From the NCBI RefSeq assembly GCF_900106065.1, contig NZ_LT629796.1, positions 1,400,001-1,464,000 of the forward strand: a DNA stretch of 64,000 nucleotides, in the 5' to 3' direction. The notes below the pieces were generated by a model. The model saw only the letters and a program-made list of their open reading frames with translations, had not been told where the DNA came from and searched no databases. This document shows positions 55,973 to 64,000 of the stretch, in pieces; position 1 is the stretch's first letter, and each line of letters starts with the position of its first letter. This stretch comes from Pseudomonas mandelii (lineage in GTDB: Bacteria; Pseudomonadota; Gammaproteobacteria; Pseudomonadales; Pseudomonadaceae). The position numbers and the translations under genes were made by a program.

Positions 55973-56722
55973 TCAGACCGGCCGACAGATCCAGTGCAAA
56001 TAGCGCCCAAGCCCGGCAAAGCTCGGGTGACGGCGGTGGGCCAGCTCCATTTCGAGCAAGTCCACGAGTTCGGCGCGGGCCTGGAATTCCACTGGCATGT
56101 AGTCGTGGAAAACCCGCACCCCACTCTGGCTTTCGACCTGCCACAGGCCCTCAAGTTGCGCCGCCAGTTCGCGCGGATCGAGAGGTTGCTGCGGGGTCAG
56201 GCTCTGCTTCTCGCCGGCCATGTCGTTCTTGCGCATCTTGCGGAAATGGCCTTTGAGCAGGTTGCGGTAGATCAGCGCGTCGCGGTTGTAGAAGGCCAGG
56301 GAGAGCCAGCCGTCCTGTTTGGTCAGTTGATGCAGCACCGGCAGGATGGCATGGGGTTCGGCAAGCCATTCCAGCACGGCATGGCACAGCACCAGGTCAT
56401 AGGGCTCGGTGAGCTGGCCGAGCAATTCCTGCCACGGTGCCTGAATGAACGTGGCGCTCTGCCCGGCGTCGGCGAACCGCTGGCGGGCGCCTTCGAGCAT
56501 CGGTTCGGCGGGTTCGGCAAGCGTGACGTCATGGCCACGCTGGGCCAGCCACAACGACATGTGGCCCAGGCCCGCGCCGATATCCAACACGCGCAGCGGC
56601 CGGTCCGGCAGGGTTTCGGCCAGGTCGGCCTGAAGCACCGCCAGGCGGATCGCACCTTTCGCCCCACCGTAGATTTTTTCGGCAAACCGGGTCGCCAGTT
56701 GATCGAAATGACGATCGCTCAT
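55973..56722 (-). CDS. cmoM: tRNA uridine carboxymethyltransferase-type SAM methyltransferase CmoM
   Basis: This 249-residue protein has the class I SAM motif VLDIGAGLGHMS near residue 45 and the CmoM-like landmarks HAVLEWLAEP near residue 114 and GVRVFHDYMP near residue 203. E. coli CmoM makes the methyl ester of 5-carboxymethoxyuridine in tRNA. The overall match to that group is good. The MazG-like gene ends where this gene begins (1-nt overlap). Confidence 0.85.
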   Translation of the reverse strand: MSDRHFDQLATRFAEKIYGGAKGAIRLAVLQADLAETLPDRPLRVLDIGAGLGHMSLWLAQRGHDVTLAEPAEPMLEGARQRFADAGQSATFIQAPWQELLGQLTEPYDLVLCHAVLEWLAEPHAILPVLHQLTKQDGWLSLAFYNRDALIYRNLLKGHFRKMRKNDMAGEKQSLTPQQPLDPRELAAQLEGLWQVESQSGVRVFHDYMPVEFQARAELVDLLEMELAHRRHPSFAGLGRYLHWICRPV

Positions 56723-57024
56723 CAGCTGAACCTCTTTTCGCTGTCAGCGAGTTTGTTGCGTACCACTTCATTCATGTCCAGCCCCAACTCGCTGCACAGC
56801 AGCAATAGATAGAGGACGATGTCACCCACTTCCTGCCCGGCGTGGGCCAGTTTGTCCGCCGGCAACTGGCGCGACTGGTCTTCGGTCAGCCACTGGAAAA
56901 TCTCCACCAGCTCGGACATTTCCACGCTCGCGGCCATGGCCAGGTTTTTCGGGCTGTGAAATTGCCGCCAGTCGTTGCGGTCACGGATGGCGTGCAGGCG
57001 TTCGGTCAGTTCAACAAGGTTCAT
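56722..57024 (-). CDS. MazG-like nucleotide pyrophosphohydrolase
   Basis: This 100-residue all-alpha protein has the EXXE...EXXD metal motifs (ASVEMSELVEIFQW near residue 31, AGQEVGDIVLYLLLL near residue 62). Small single-domain MazG/RS21-C6 relatives hydrolyse dCTP and modified nucleotides. It overlaps cmoM by 1 nt and is likely cotranscribed with it. Confidence 0.87.
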   Translation of the reverse strand: MNLVELTERLHAIRDRNDWRQFHSPKNLAMAASVEMSELVEIFQWLTEDQSRQLPADKLAHAGQEVGDIVLYLLLLCSELGLDMNEVVRNKLADSEKRFS

Positions 57025-57130
57025 CGGGCTCTCCTGAAGGCGTATAGCTTCGGGGGGATGACCGGGGATGGCAAGTGGGCAGTTGAATGTGAGAGCGCGG
57101 ACTTAATCCAGCCCGGATGTTGACTGACAA

Positions 57131-57166
57131 AACGCCATCGCGAGCAAGCTCGCTCCCACAGGGTCG
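57131..57166. repeat. Single REP half element
   Basis: gccatcgcgagcaagctcgctcccacagggt is one arm of the REP type, lacking a facing partner. It lies between the MazG-like gene and the small membrane protein. Confidence 0.65.
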
Positions 57167-57259
57167 ATGCAACGCTCTATGCTTGTGGGGAACTCGGCAC
57201 CGTAATCCATGGCCCAAGTCCGGCAAGCACGCCACCACTTACATCAGGACGTTCACGAC

Positions 57260-57553
57260 ATGCAGGTAGAAAGTTTCTTCGAATGGCTCGGCCAGGCACT
57301 CGGTTCGGTCATCCGGTTTATCGTTGATGGCCTCAGCGGCTTGTTCAACCTGCTGAGCCATGCCGGCAGCAATTTTGTCGAAGGCTTGTCCCGGGCACTG
57401 GGCATGGACACATCGATCATCAGCATCATTGCGCTGATCCTGGGGCTGATGCTGTTGTGGTCGGCGATCCGGGCGTTCATGAATGCGTCGATCATCATGG
57501 GGATTATCTGGTTGGTGTTGGGCCTTTGGCTGCTGAGCTGGATCATCCACTGA
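57260..57553 (+). CDS. Small membrane protein of unknown function
   Basis: This 97-residue protein has an N-terminal amphipathic region (residues 1-35) and two hydrophobic segments near residues 55-75 and 76-95 ending in LLSWIIH. I do not recognise its family. The ATG at 57260 is preferred to an upstream ATG in the same frame because it lies next to the hydrophobic part. It precedes a MATE exporter by 63 bp. Confidence 0.6.
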   Translation: MQVESFFEWLGQALGSVIRFIVDGLSGLFNLLSHAGSNFVEGLSRALGMDTSIISIIALILGLMLLWSAIRAFMNASIIMGIIWLVLGLWLLSWIIH

Positions 57554-57616
57554 CACCGCCGCTCCCACATTAGTACGACACCTCCCGCTACAATGCCCGC
57601 TCCTCAAGGAGCCTGC

Positions 57617-58966
57617 ATGTCCAACCTGATTGCCGACTGGCGCGACCGCCCTACCCATCGTCGGGTCTGGGCGCTGGCTGCGCCGATGATTCTTTCGAAC
57701 ATTTCCGTTCCGCTGGTGGCACTGGTCGACAGTACCGTCATCGGCCACCTGCCCCACGCCCATCAGTTGGGCGCCGTCGCGGTCGGGGCCAGCCTGTATA
57801 CCTTTCTGGCCTGGGGCATGGGCTTTCTGCGCATGGGCACTACCGGTTTTGCCGCCCAGGCCGCCGGGCGCGGGGATGGCGCGGCGTTGCGGCAGATTTT
57901 GTTGCAGGGCTTGTTGCTGGCGATGGGGCTGGCGATTGTCTTGGGCGCATTGGGCGTTCCGTTGAGCGGCGTCGCGCTGCACTTCATGCAACCCTCCGCC
58001 GAGCTTGACCAACTCACCCGCGAATTTTTCCATACAAGGCTATTCGGCCTGCCGGCGGCGCTGGCCAGTTATGCGCTGGTCGGCTGGTTCCTGGGCACCC
58101 AGAACGCCCGGGCCCCGCTGGCGATTCTACTGAGCACCAACCTGGTGAACATCGCGCTGAACCTGTGGTTCGTGCTCGGACTGGACTGGGGCGTGGTCGG
58201 TGCAGCCCGGGCGTCGGTGATCGCCGAATGGACCGGGGCCCTGATCGGCCTGTTCATGACCCGCAAAGCCCTGCGCGCTTATCCCGGCCACATCGCCTGG
58301 GCCGCGCTGGCGCTGTGGCAGAGCTGGCGGCCACTGCTGGCCGTCAACCGCGACATTTTCATCCGCAGCCTGGCGTTGCAATCGGTGTTTTTCCTGATCA
58401 CCGTGCAGGGCGCACGGCTCGGTGATGCCACCGTCGCCGCCAACGCCCTGCTGCTCAACGGCTTGCTGCTGACGGCCCACGCGCTGGACGGTCTGGCCCA
58501 TGCCGTGGAAGCCCTGTGCGGGCATGCCATCGGCGCGCGCGATCGAGAGGCGCTGCGTCGCTCATTGGTGGTCGCCTGCGGCTGGTCGTTGCTGGCGAGC
58601 CTGGGTTTTGCCGTGCTGTTCGCCTTCGCCGGGCATTTGTTCATCGAGATGCAGACCGACATCCAGAGCGTGCGCGACACCGCGTTTATCTACCTGCCCT
58701 ACCTCGCCGCGCTGCCGCTGATTGCCGTGTGGAGTTACCTGCTCGACGGACTGTTCATCGGCGCCACGCGGGCCCGGGAAATGCGCAACGGCATGCTGCT
58801 GACGGTCGTTCTGCTGCTGCCGTTCGCCTGGGCACTGCAAGGTTTTGGCAACCATGGGCTGTGGATAACGTTCCTGTTGTTCATGTTGCTGCGCAGCCTG
58901 ACCCTCGGTGCTTTCGCCTGGTACTTGCGCAAGAACGACGGCTGGTTCGCGGGCAAGGTTTACTGA
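57617..58966 (+). CDS. MATE-family efflux transporter (DinF type)
   Basis: This 449-residue protein has about twelve membrane segments and a MATE N-half motif (RVWALAAPMILSNISVPLVALVDSTVIGHL in parts near residues 17-46). DinF-type pumps export drugs or oxidised small molecules using Na+ or H+. The start at 57617 has AAGGAG upstream. Its 3' end overlaps the hydrolase gene by 7 bp. Confidence 0.88.
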   Translation: MSNLIADWRDRPTHRRVWALAAPMILSNISVPLVALVDSTVIGHLPHAHQLGAVAVGASLYTFLAWGMGFLRMGTTGFAAQAAGRGDGAALRQILLQGLLLAMGLAIVLGALGVPLSGVALHFMQPSAELDQLTREFFHTRLFGLPAALASYALVGWFLGTQNARAPLAILLSTNLVNIALNLWFVLGLDWGVVGAARASVIAEWTGALIGLFMTRKALRAYPGHIAWAALALWQSWRPLLAVNRDIFIRSLALQSVFFLITVQGARLGDATVAANALLLNGLLLTAHALDGLAHAVEALCGHAIGARDREALRRSLVVACGWSLLASLGFAVLFAFAGHLFIEMQTDIQSVRDTAFIYLPYLAALPLIAVWSYLLDGLFIGATRAREMRNGMLLTVVLLLPFAWALQGFGNHGLWITFLLFMLLRSLTLGAFAWYLRKNDGWFAGKVY

Positions 58967-59835
58967 GTCGGCGTGGCTCTGATGAAGGCGCTGACCTCAT
59001 CCAGCACCGGCGCCAAACCCCGCATGGGCCGAGACAGTGTCGCCACCAGCGTGGCGTGGCCGGTGCGGGCGAAATAGAAGTCCTGAACCGGCACTCCGGC
59101 CTGGCGCAGCTTGCGCGCCAGGCCGCCAGTGTTACGCGTCGGGTTGACCAGATCGTCGTCGCGCGAAGCCATCAACAACGCCGGCGGCGCGCCTCGACTG
59201 ACGTGATTGATCGGTTGCGACTGCGGCGGAGAATCCGGCCAGAAAAACACGGGCCGCACGTCCGGATTCTGGATGGGCAGAAAATCATAAGGCCCGGCCA
59301 GACCGATCCAGCCGCGCAGATCGTGCGGCGACATCCCCACGGCCCCCAGCAAACCGGGGTCCAACGCCAGCATCGCGACGTTATAGGCCCCGGAGCTGTG
59401 GCCCATCAGGTACAACCGTTGCGGGTCACCGGAAAACCTGTGGATGTGATCGTGAGTCCAGGCCACGGCTTTAGCGCCATCCTCCAGGAACAAGGGATAG
59501 CGTACCTGTGGATACAGTCGATAGTCCGCCAGCACCGCAACCACTCCGCGCGACGCCAGCGCCTCGCCGACAAAAGAGTAATCACTGCGTGAACCGCTGT
59601 TCCAGCTGCCGCCGTAGAAAAACACCACCACCGGGGCATTCTCCAGAGGGTGACGAGGCACATACACATCGAGTTTCTGCCGCGGATCATCGCCATAGGC
59701 AATCCCTTCGGTCTTGTCGAACGTGCTGTCGGGGGTCAGCGCATTGAGCATTTTCAGCGGTGAACACGCCGTTATCACGGTCAGCAAACAAATGCCCATG
59801 GTCAGGCCGAACAGCCAGCGGGTTGTGCTCGCCAT
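58960..59835 (-). CDS. Lipoprotein alpha/beta hydrolase (carboxylesterase-like)
   Basis: This 291-residue hydrolase has a lipoprotein signal peptide with lipobox VITAC (Cys near residue 24), the oxyanion region FYGGSWNSG near residue 73, the nucleophile motif GHSSGAYN (Ser near residue 145) and an Asp/His pair (SRDDDLVNP near 230, TGHATLV near 260). It resembles BD-FAE-type carbohydrate/ester hydrolases. The ATG at 59835 is used; a TTG 3 nt earlier adds one residue. It starts 18 bp after the DUF4123 stop and so is likely part of the vgrG operon. Confidence 0.82.
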   Translation of the reverse strand: MASTTRWLFGLTMGICLLTVITACSPLKMLNALTPDSTFDKTEGIAYGDDPRQKLDVYVPRHPLENAPVVVFFYGGSWNSGSRSDYSFVGEALASRGVVAVLADYRLYPQVRYPLFLEDGAKAVAWTHDHIHRFSGDPQRLYLMGHSSGAYNVAMLALDPGLLGAVGMSPHDLRGWIGLAGPYDFLPIQNPDVRPVFFWPDSPPQSQPINHVSRGAPPALLMASRDDDLVNPTRNTGGLARKLRQAGVPVQDFYFARTGHATLVATLSRPMRGLAPVLDEVSAFIRATPTQ

Positions 59836-59853
59836 CAATGTCGAACCTCGTGT

Positions 59854-60651
59854 TCAGGGTTGATCGTTCTGCCATAGATTGCGCAAGCTATCGAGACGTT
59901 CCTGCTGAGTGATACCCGGTAGCGGCTGCACGGGTGAAGCGTCGGGATACTGCAAACGTAGCCATAACCAGCCATCGAGCACCGGGCGTTCGCTGAAACC
60001 CAGCGCCAGCCCTTCCTGCACGAGGGCCCACAGACTGTTGTAGTCGGTCCCGGTGGACCGGCTCCAATGCCAGACGTGCTGTTCCAGCAGGCAGGTTTGC
60101 AAGGTGTCACGCTGCCGGGGCGTGAGGTTTTCTTCGATGGCCAACGGGCTGACGGCAAGCCCGGGATTGAACAACTGCTGCCAGCCCTGACTGCCGATTG
60201 CCCGGTCGGCCCAGGTTCCGCCGAACCAGCGCAACTGACTGATCGGCCCCAGCCAGCGACTCAATTCCAGGGCATCGCAGGCATCAAAAAAGTAACTGGC
60301 GGTGTGGGGGTTGTAGTAACTCAACAAAGCACGGTGATGCAGGCCAAAAGTGACGGTCAGCATGCGACGCAAATGCTCGAGCAACTGCGACGGCGAAACC
60401 TCACTGACCAATAACAAACCGCTCCAGAGGTGCGGTTCGCGCAGGCACAGCTCGGCCAGCGCCGGGCATCCCTTGAGGTCGACCAACACCGGACCGTGCT
60501 CGCGTAACGGCTGCAACTCGGTGCTATCGAACAGCCAGAACCGTCGGGCCTGCGCAAACTGCTGGATCAGCCTCGCGCCGGCGCGGGGCTGCCCCGGTAC
60601 GTCGAGCAACAGCCATTGTGCGGTTGAGTCCGGCGCCTGAGCGACGATCAT
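59854..60651 (-). CDS. DUF4123 protein (type VI secretion effector adaptor)
   Basis: This 265-residue protein carries a DUF4123 domain (about residues 10-130 with LLLDVPGQ near 13 and LFDSTELQPLREHGP near 40), the family of Tap/TEC adaptors that load effectors on VgrG. The ATG at 60651 overlaps the vgrG stop in ATGA form; a longer start at 60711 would overlap 64 bp and is less likely. The next gene downstream, the natural place for the cargo, is the lipoprotein hydrolase at 58960. Confidence 0.82.
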   Translation of the reverse strand: MIVAQAPDSTAQWLLLDVPGQPRAGARLIQQFAQARRFWLFDSTELQPLREHGPVLVDLKGCPALAELCLREPHLWSGLLLVSEVSPSQLLEHLRRMLTVTFGLHHRALLSYYNPHTASYFFDACDALELSRWLGPISQLRWFGGTWADRAIGSQGWQQLFNPGLAVSPLAIEENLTPRQRDTLQTCLLEQHVWHWSRSTGTDYNSLWALVQEGLALGFSERPVLDGWLWLRLQYPDASPVQPLPGITQQERLDSLRNLWQNDQP

Positions 60652-61967
60652 GCCGCACCGCTCTGGCCAAGCCTTGTCGCGGCCCGGCAGGTGCAAAAGG
60701 CTTGCGCGCAATGGCTGAAACTACCCCCGCCAGGCAACAGACACAGCAGCACGATCGGTTCGCTGGATTGCAACAAACGCAGCAATCCGACACTGGCAGT
60801 GTCGGCATCTGTTGTCGTGGTGGGTGGAAGTTCGGACAAGCCTGACGCGTGGGTGAAAGAGGGGCCGGGAAGATACCCGGTGATTAACGGTTGATCCGGA
60901 TCGCCTTCGATAAAGCTCACCAGTACCTGCGCGCCTTCTCTCAACGGCTTGGCATGCGCGCCGCCCAACTCCGGCGCCAATGGCAGCCAACAGTGGCTGG
61001 GCGCAGCGCCTTCGCCCTGATAGACCCAGTCAAATTGCACGGCAACGGGCCTGGTTGAATCGGGTTGCGGCTCATCGACATCGACCACCCACGCCCGCTG
61101 CAGACTGTGCATCCTGGGGTTCATGACCGAATGAGGCGCCGCAAGCGGTACCGCCCCGACAACGCGGATCTTGTTGCCGTAGGCAAACCCCGGTGTCTGC
61201 CCACCCTGATGCTCGACCTGGATCAGCAGCCAGCGACGGTTCCAGTCCGTACACGGATGGCCGGACAGCAGAACCCGCTGGCCGCTGCGCAACGTGGTCA
61301 AATTCGTCTGACCTTCGCCCGCCTGCGTGTTGCCGTGAACCTTGAAGCGGCGCACCCCAGGCTGTTCGGGGTCGGGTGCAAAAACCATCTCGGCGCCCTG
61401 CTGAAAGGGCCCCTGCTTATCACCAACTACCAGACAGTGCCCGCGCGGGTGATGCTCGAAGTGGTAATGGAGCCGCTCCTGGGCACACAGGCGCTGGAGA
61501 AACTGCAGATCCGATTCCCGGTACTGCGTACAGAAATCACGCGGCGGGTAATCGCCGCTCAAATCAAAGCGCCGATTCTTACCGGTAATGCCATGCTCCT
61601 TGAGCACCTGGGCGAGGATTTCGGGCACTGAACGGCTGCTGAAGATGCGCTGGCTGAAACGCTGGGCCAGGCAAGCCAGTTTCGGCTTCAGGCGCACACG
61701 GCAAAGCCTGGGCGCAGCACCATGACCCGTCTGGACGAGCTCATGCAACTGCCCGTGAAAACCGGTCCCCGGCGGCCCGAAATGCAAAAAGGCTGGACGG
61801 TACAGCAGGCTTGCCAGGTCCAGTGTCGGGTCTTCGATCAGCAGATCCACGTCAAACACAAAGGGTTCGCTGATCGCTTCACTGCCGGTAAAGGCCAAGA
61901 CCTCAACGGGGTCGGGCAGACCCTCTACATCCAGACGAAATGACGGCTCGTTGACTGGATCGAACAT
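60648..61967 (-). CDS. Short VgrG spike protein (type VI secretion), lacking the usual needle region
   Basis: This 439-residue protein has the gp27-like N-terminal domains (residues 5-290, FVFDVDLLIEDPTLDLASLL near 36, DFCTQYRESDLQFLQRLCAQE in parts near 149) and the OB-fold near residue 315-380 (VQFDWVYQGEGA, EGDPDQPLITG). It stops soon after with an unusual tail (LLRLLQSSEPIVLLCLLPGGG, then Cys-rich). Most VgrG proteins continue with a gp5-type beta-helix, so this one is short. No TssA-M genes are in the window; it is an orphan. Confidence 0.85.
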   Translation of the reverse strand: MFDPVNEPSFRLDVEGLPDPVEVLAFTGSEAISEPFVFDVDLLIEDPTLDLASLLYRPAFLHFGPPGTGFHGQLHELVQTGHGAAPRLCRVRLKPKLACLAQRFSQRIFSSRSVPEILAQVLKEHGITGKNRRFDLSGDYPPRDFCTQYRESDLQFLQRLCAQERLHYHFEHHPRGHCLVVGDKQGPFQQGAEMVFAPDPEQPGVRRFKVHGNTQAGEGQTNLTTLRSGQRVLLSGHPCTDWNRRWLLIQVEHQGGQTPGFAYGNKIRVVGAVPLAAPHSVMNPRMHSLQRAWVVDVDEPQPDSTRPVAVQFDWVYQGEGAAPSHCWLPLAPELGGAHAKPLREGAQVLVSFIEGDPDQPLITGYLPGPSFTHASGLSELPPTTTTDADTASVGLLRLLQSSEPIVLLCLLPGGGSFSHCAQAFCTCRAATRLGQSGAA

Positions 61968-62199
61968 CGGCGATTCTCTACAGGAGGGGCGGCCGGGGAT
62001 TCTCTCCGAGAGAGTTGGCCGAGTAGAGAGCCGAAGTACAACTTAGGAAATGACCTACGCGAAAAAAGGACCACGTCGCTTGGATAGCGAGGATGTGAGC
62101 CATTTCGCTTGAATTCAGGGAGGCGTCCCACCAGGTCATCTGAAATTTCCGCAGCGCGCGGAACATTTTCCGACAACCTGATGAGACCAGTGCCTTACC
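61968..62199. other. Intergenic region between vgrG and speA
   Basis: No gene seen. It contains the leftward promoter of vgrG and a small inverted repeat (attctctccgagagagtt, 61998-62016) without a T-run. No clear terminator for speA was found. Confidence 0.5.
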
Positions 62200-64000
62200 T
62201 CAAGAAGACAGGTAAGACGAACGGGTCAGGCCCAGGCGCAGAGCGTCGAGGAACTGGGTGCGCTCGGCGGCAGTGATGCGCGCACTTGCGCACTTGTCGC
62301 GGTAGTGGGTCATCAGTTCTTCCGGCGACAAGTGCACGTAACGCAGCATGTCTTCGATGGTGTCGTGGGTTTCGATACCCGCGTGATACACGCTACCGTC
62401 GGCGTTCTGGTAGATGTTCACCGAGTCGGTGTCACCGAACAGGTTGTGCATGTCGCCGAGAATTTCCTGGTAGGCGCCGACCAGGAAAATACCCAGCAGG
62501 TAGTCCTCGCCTTCGTTCAAACCGTGGACTGGCAGACTGGTTTCGATGCTCTGCTCGTCGACGTATTGCTTGATCTTGCCGTCGGAGTCACAGGTCAGAT
62601 CCTGCAGCACGGCGCGGCGCAGCGGCTCTTCGTCGAGACGGTGCAGCGGCAGAATCGGCAGGACCTGGCCGATGGCCCAGGTGTCCGGCAGGCTCTGGAA
62701 GACCGAGAAGTTGCAGATGTACTTGTCGGCCAGCTTGTCGTTGAGTTCATCGAGCACCTGACGGTGCGAACGCTGACGCGCCTTCAACGAGTTGTGCAGG
62801 CGACGGCACACGGCGAAGTAGCATTGCTCGGCCAGGGCTTTCTCGGCCAGGGTCAGCTTGCCATCGGCGTACTGGGTGGCCACATCGCTCATGTAGTGCG
62901 TGGCGCGCCAGTAGGTTTCGGTGACCATCTCGATGTCGGTCGGGCCCAACAGGTCAACCAGCCACTGCACGGTCTCCGGCAGCTCTTCCTTGTTGTCGAT
63001 CTTCGGCACGTCGTCGTTGTGCTTCTCGACGTCGGTCACTTGCACCACCAGCATGGCGTGGTGAGCGGTCAGCGAGCGGCCGCTTTCGGAGAAGATGTTC
63101 GGGTGCGGCAGGCTCTGCGCATCGCAGAACTCCTTGAGCATCCCGACCACGACACCGGCGTAATCGTCCATGTCGTAGTTGATCGAACTGGCGTTGCGCG
63201 AGTGCGTGCCGTCGTAGTCGACGCCCAGACCGCCACCGACGTCGATGTGGTCAACCGGCAAGCCGAGGTTACGCAGTTCGCCGTAGTAACGAATCGCTTC
63301 CTTGAAGCCGTGCTGGTAGTCCGCCAGGTTGGCGATCTGCGAGCCCATGTGGAAGTGCAACAGGCGAATGCCTTGATCCAGGCCAGCCGCGCGGAAACGC
63401 TCGACCACCGACAACAGCTGCGCCGCCGACAGACCGAACTTGGACTTCTCACCGCCGGTGTCCGCCCACTTGCTTGAGGCCAGGGACGACAGACGCACGC
63501 GCAGGCCGACTTGAGGCTTGACCTTCAGCGAGGCGGCTTCTTCGATCACCAGGCCGACTTCGGATTCTTTCTCGATCACGATGAACACGTTGTGGCCCAG
63601 CTTCTGGCCCATCAGCGCCAGTCGGATGAACTCGCGGTCCTTGTAACCGTTGCAAACGATGGTGCCGCCCTTTGGCGCCAGGGCCAATACGGCCAGCAGC
63701 TCAGGCTTGGAGCCGGCTTCCAGGCCGATGGACACATCCTGGGTGGCGATGATGTTTTCGATCACCGCTTCCTGCTGGTTCACCTTGATCGGGTACAGCG
63801 CGGTGTACTTGCTCTGGTATTCCAGGCGCTCGATGTTGGCGTCGAACGCGCCGGTCAGCTGACGCACGCGGTCTTGCAGAATGTCAGGGAAACGCACCAG
63901 CAGCGGCAAGGACAGGCCGCTTTTGCGCAGCTGGTCGACTTGCTCGAAGAGGTCGATAGGCGAACTGGTCGGACCGTTCGGACGAACTTCGACGCGACCG
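62200..64000 (-). CDS. speA: Biosynthetic arginine decarboxylase SpeA, N-terminus beyond the window
   Basis: The visible 600 codons cover most of this PLP-dependent enzyme (about 637 residues in Pseudomonas), which makes agmatine for polyamine synthesis. The frame stays open to 64000, so the ~37 N-terminal residues lie beyond the window; the internal Met at 63909 is not the start. Motifs include the PLP lysine region [22 protein letters not shown], the [11 protein letters not shown] segment and [12 protein letters not shown]. There is no frameshift. Confidence 0.95.
   Translation of the reverse strand, partial: GRVEVRPNGPTSSPIDLFEQVDQLRKSGLSLPLLVRFPDILQDRVRQLTGAFDANIERLEYQSKYTALYPIKVNQQEAVIENIIATQDVSIGLEAGSKPELLAVLALAPKGGTIVCNGYKDREFIRLALMGQKLGHNVFIVIEKESEVGLVIEEAASLKVKPQVGLRVRLSSLASSKWADTGGEKSKFGLSAAQLLSVVERFRAAGLDQGIRLLHFHMGSQIANLADYQHGFKEAIRYYGELRNLGLPVDHIDVGGGLGVDYDGTHSRNASSINYDMDDYAGVVVGMLKEFCDAQSLPHPNIFSESGRSLTAHHAMLVVQVTDVEKHNDDVPKIDNKEELPETVQWLVDLLGPTDIEMVTETYWRATHYMSDVATQYADGKLTLAEKALAEQCYFAVCRRLHNSLKARQRSHRQVLDELNDKLADKYICNFSVFQSLPDTWAIGQVLPILPLHRLDEEPLRRAVLQDLTCDSDGKIKQYVDEQSIETSLPVHGLNEGEDYLLGIFLVGAYQEILGDMHNLFGDTDSVNIYQNADGSVYHAGIETHDTIEDMLRYVHLSPEELMTHYRDKCASARITAAERTQFLDALRLGLTRSSYLSS

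Noticed and set aside
58960..61967. Whole type VI secretion cluster
   Set aside because: Only VgrG and the adaptor are here; sheath, baseplate and membrane genes are missing from the window.
63909..64000. Start of speA at the internal Met (63909)
   Set aside because: The frame stays open and matches SpeA sequence beyond this point to the window edge, so the true start lies outside.

Overview
The window is chromosomal DNA of a Pseudomonas of the P. fluorescens complex. The evidence is the 16S rRNA 5' half at the left edge, GC-rich coding with Pseudomonas-style starts, gene orders that I recall from P. aeruginosa (bau, purine and Tad/Ppr loci), and many REP-type repeats between genes. No integrase, transposase, CRISPR array or prophage was seen. 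The window opens inside an rRNA operon read leftwards (16S partial, with boxA and three tandem promoters) and closes inside speA (arginine decarboxylase, also read leftwards).

Region 1 (1.2-18.8 kb) is nitrogen and purine catabolism. bauC and bauA degrade beta-alanine beside a divergent LysR regulator. A RutR-like TetR regulator and a YigZ protein follow. Next come a BMP-type nucleoside/purine importer (ATPase and two permeases, with the binding protein encoded 5 kb further on), 8-oxoguanine deaminase, a 2-oxoglutarate/Fe(II)-type oxygenase of unknown substrate and adenine deaminase. A MerR-SDR pair and a ChaA-type cation antiporter lie among them. The 530-bp gap before the importer holds three exact DnaA boxes and a strong inverted repeat.

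Region 2 (18.8-38.2 kb) is mixed housekeeping and accessory genes: an ArsR-like regulator; a LysR regulator divergent from an ABM monooxygenase and a quinone-oxidoreductase-like gene; a Bcr/CflA exporter; a copper island (copZ, unknown periplasmic protein, copA, cueR) with two clear CueR promoters; an MFS exporter; a RIO kinase; a chemoreceptor; an AraC regulator divergent from an SBF-like transporter; and a thiolase/FabG/MaoC fatty-acid group.

Region 3 (38.2-56 kb) is a complete Tad (Flp pilus) locus. It holds flp, rcpC-rcpA-tadZ-tadA-tadB-tadC-tadD, a DUF3613 gene, the prepilin peptidase fppA, tadE, tadG and the PprA/PprB two-component pair, plus a receiver-only protein next to flp and two DUF4136 lipoproteins. 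The 1.4-kb gap inside it carries a decayed DUF6124 gene, a 140-bp tandem repeat and another repeat-like block.

Region 4 (56-64 kb) has cmoM, a MazG-like pyrophosphohydrolase, a small membrane protein, a MATE exporter, and a compact leftward vgrG-DUF4123-lipoprotein hydrolase unit, which looks like an orphan type VI secretion cargo island with an unusually short VgrG.
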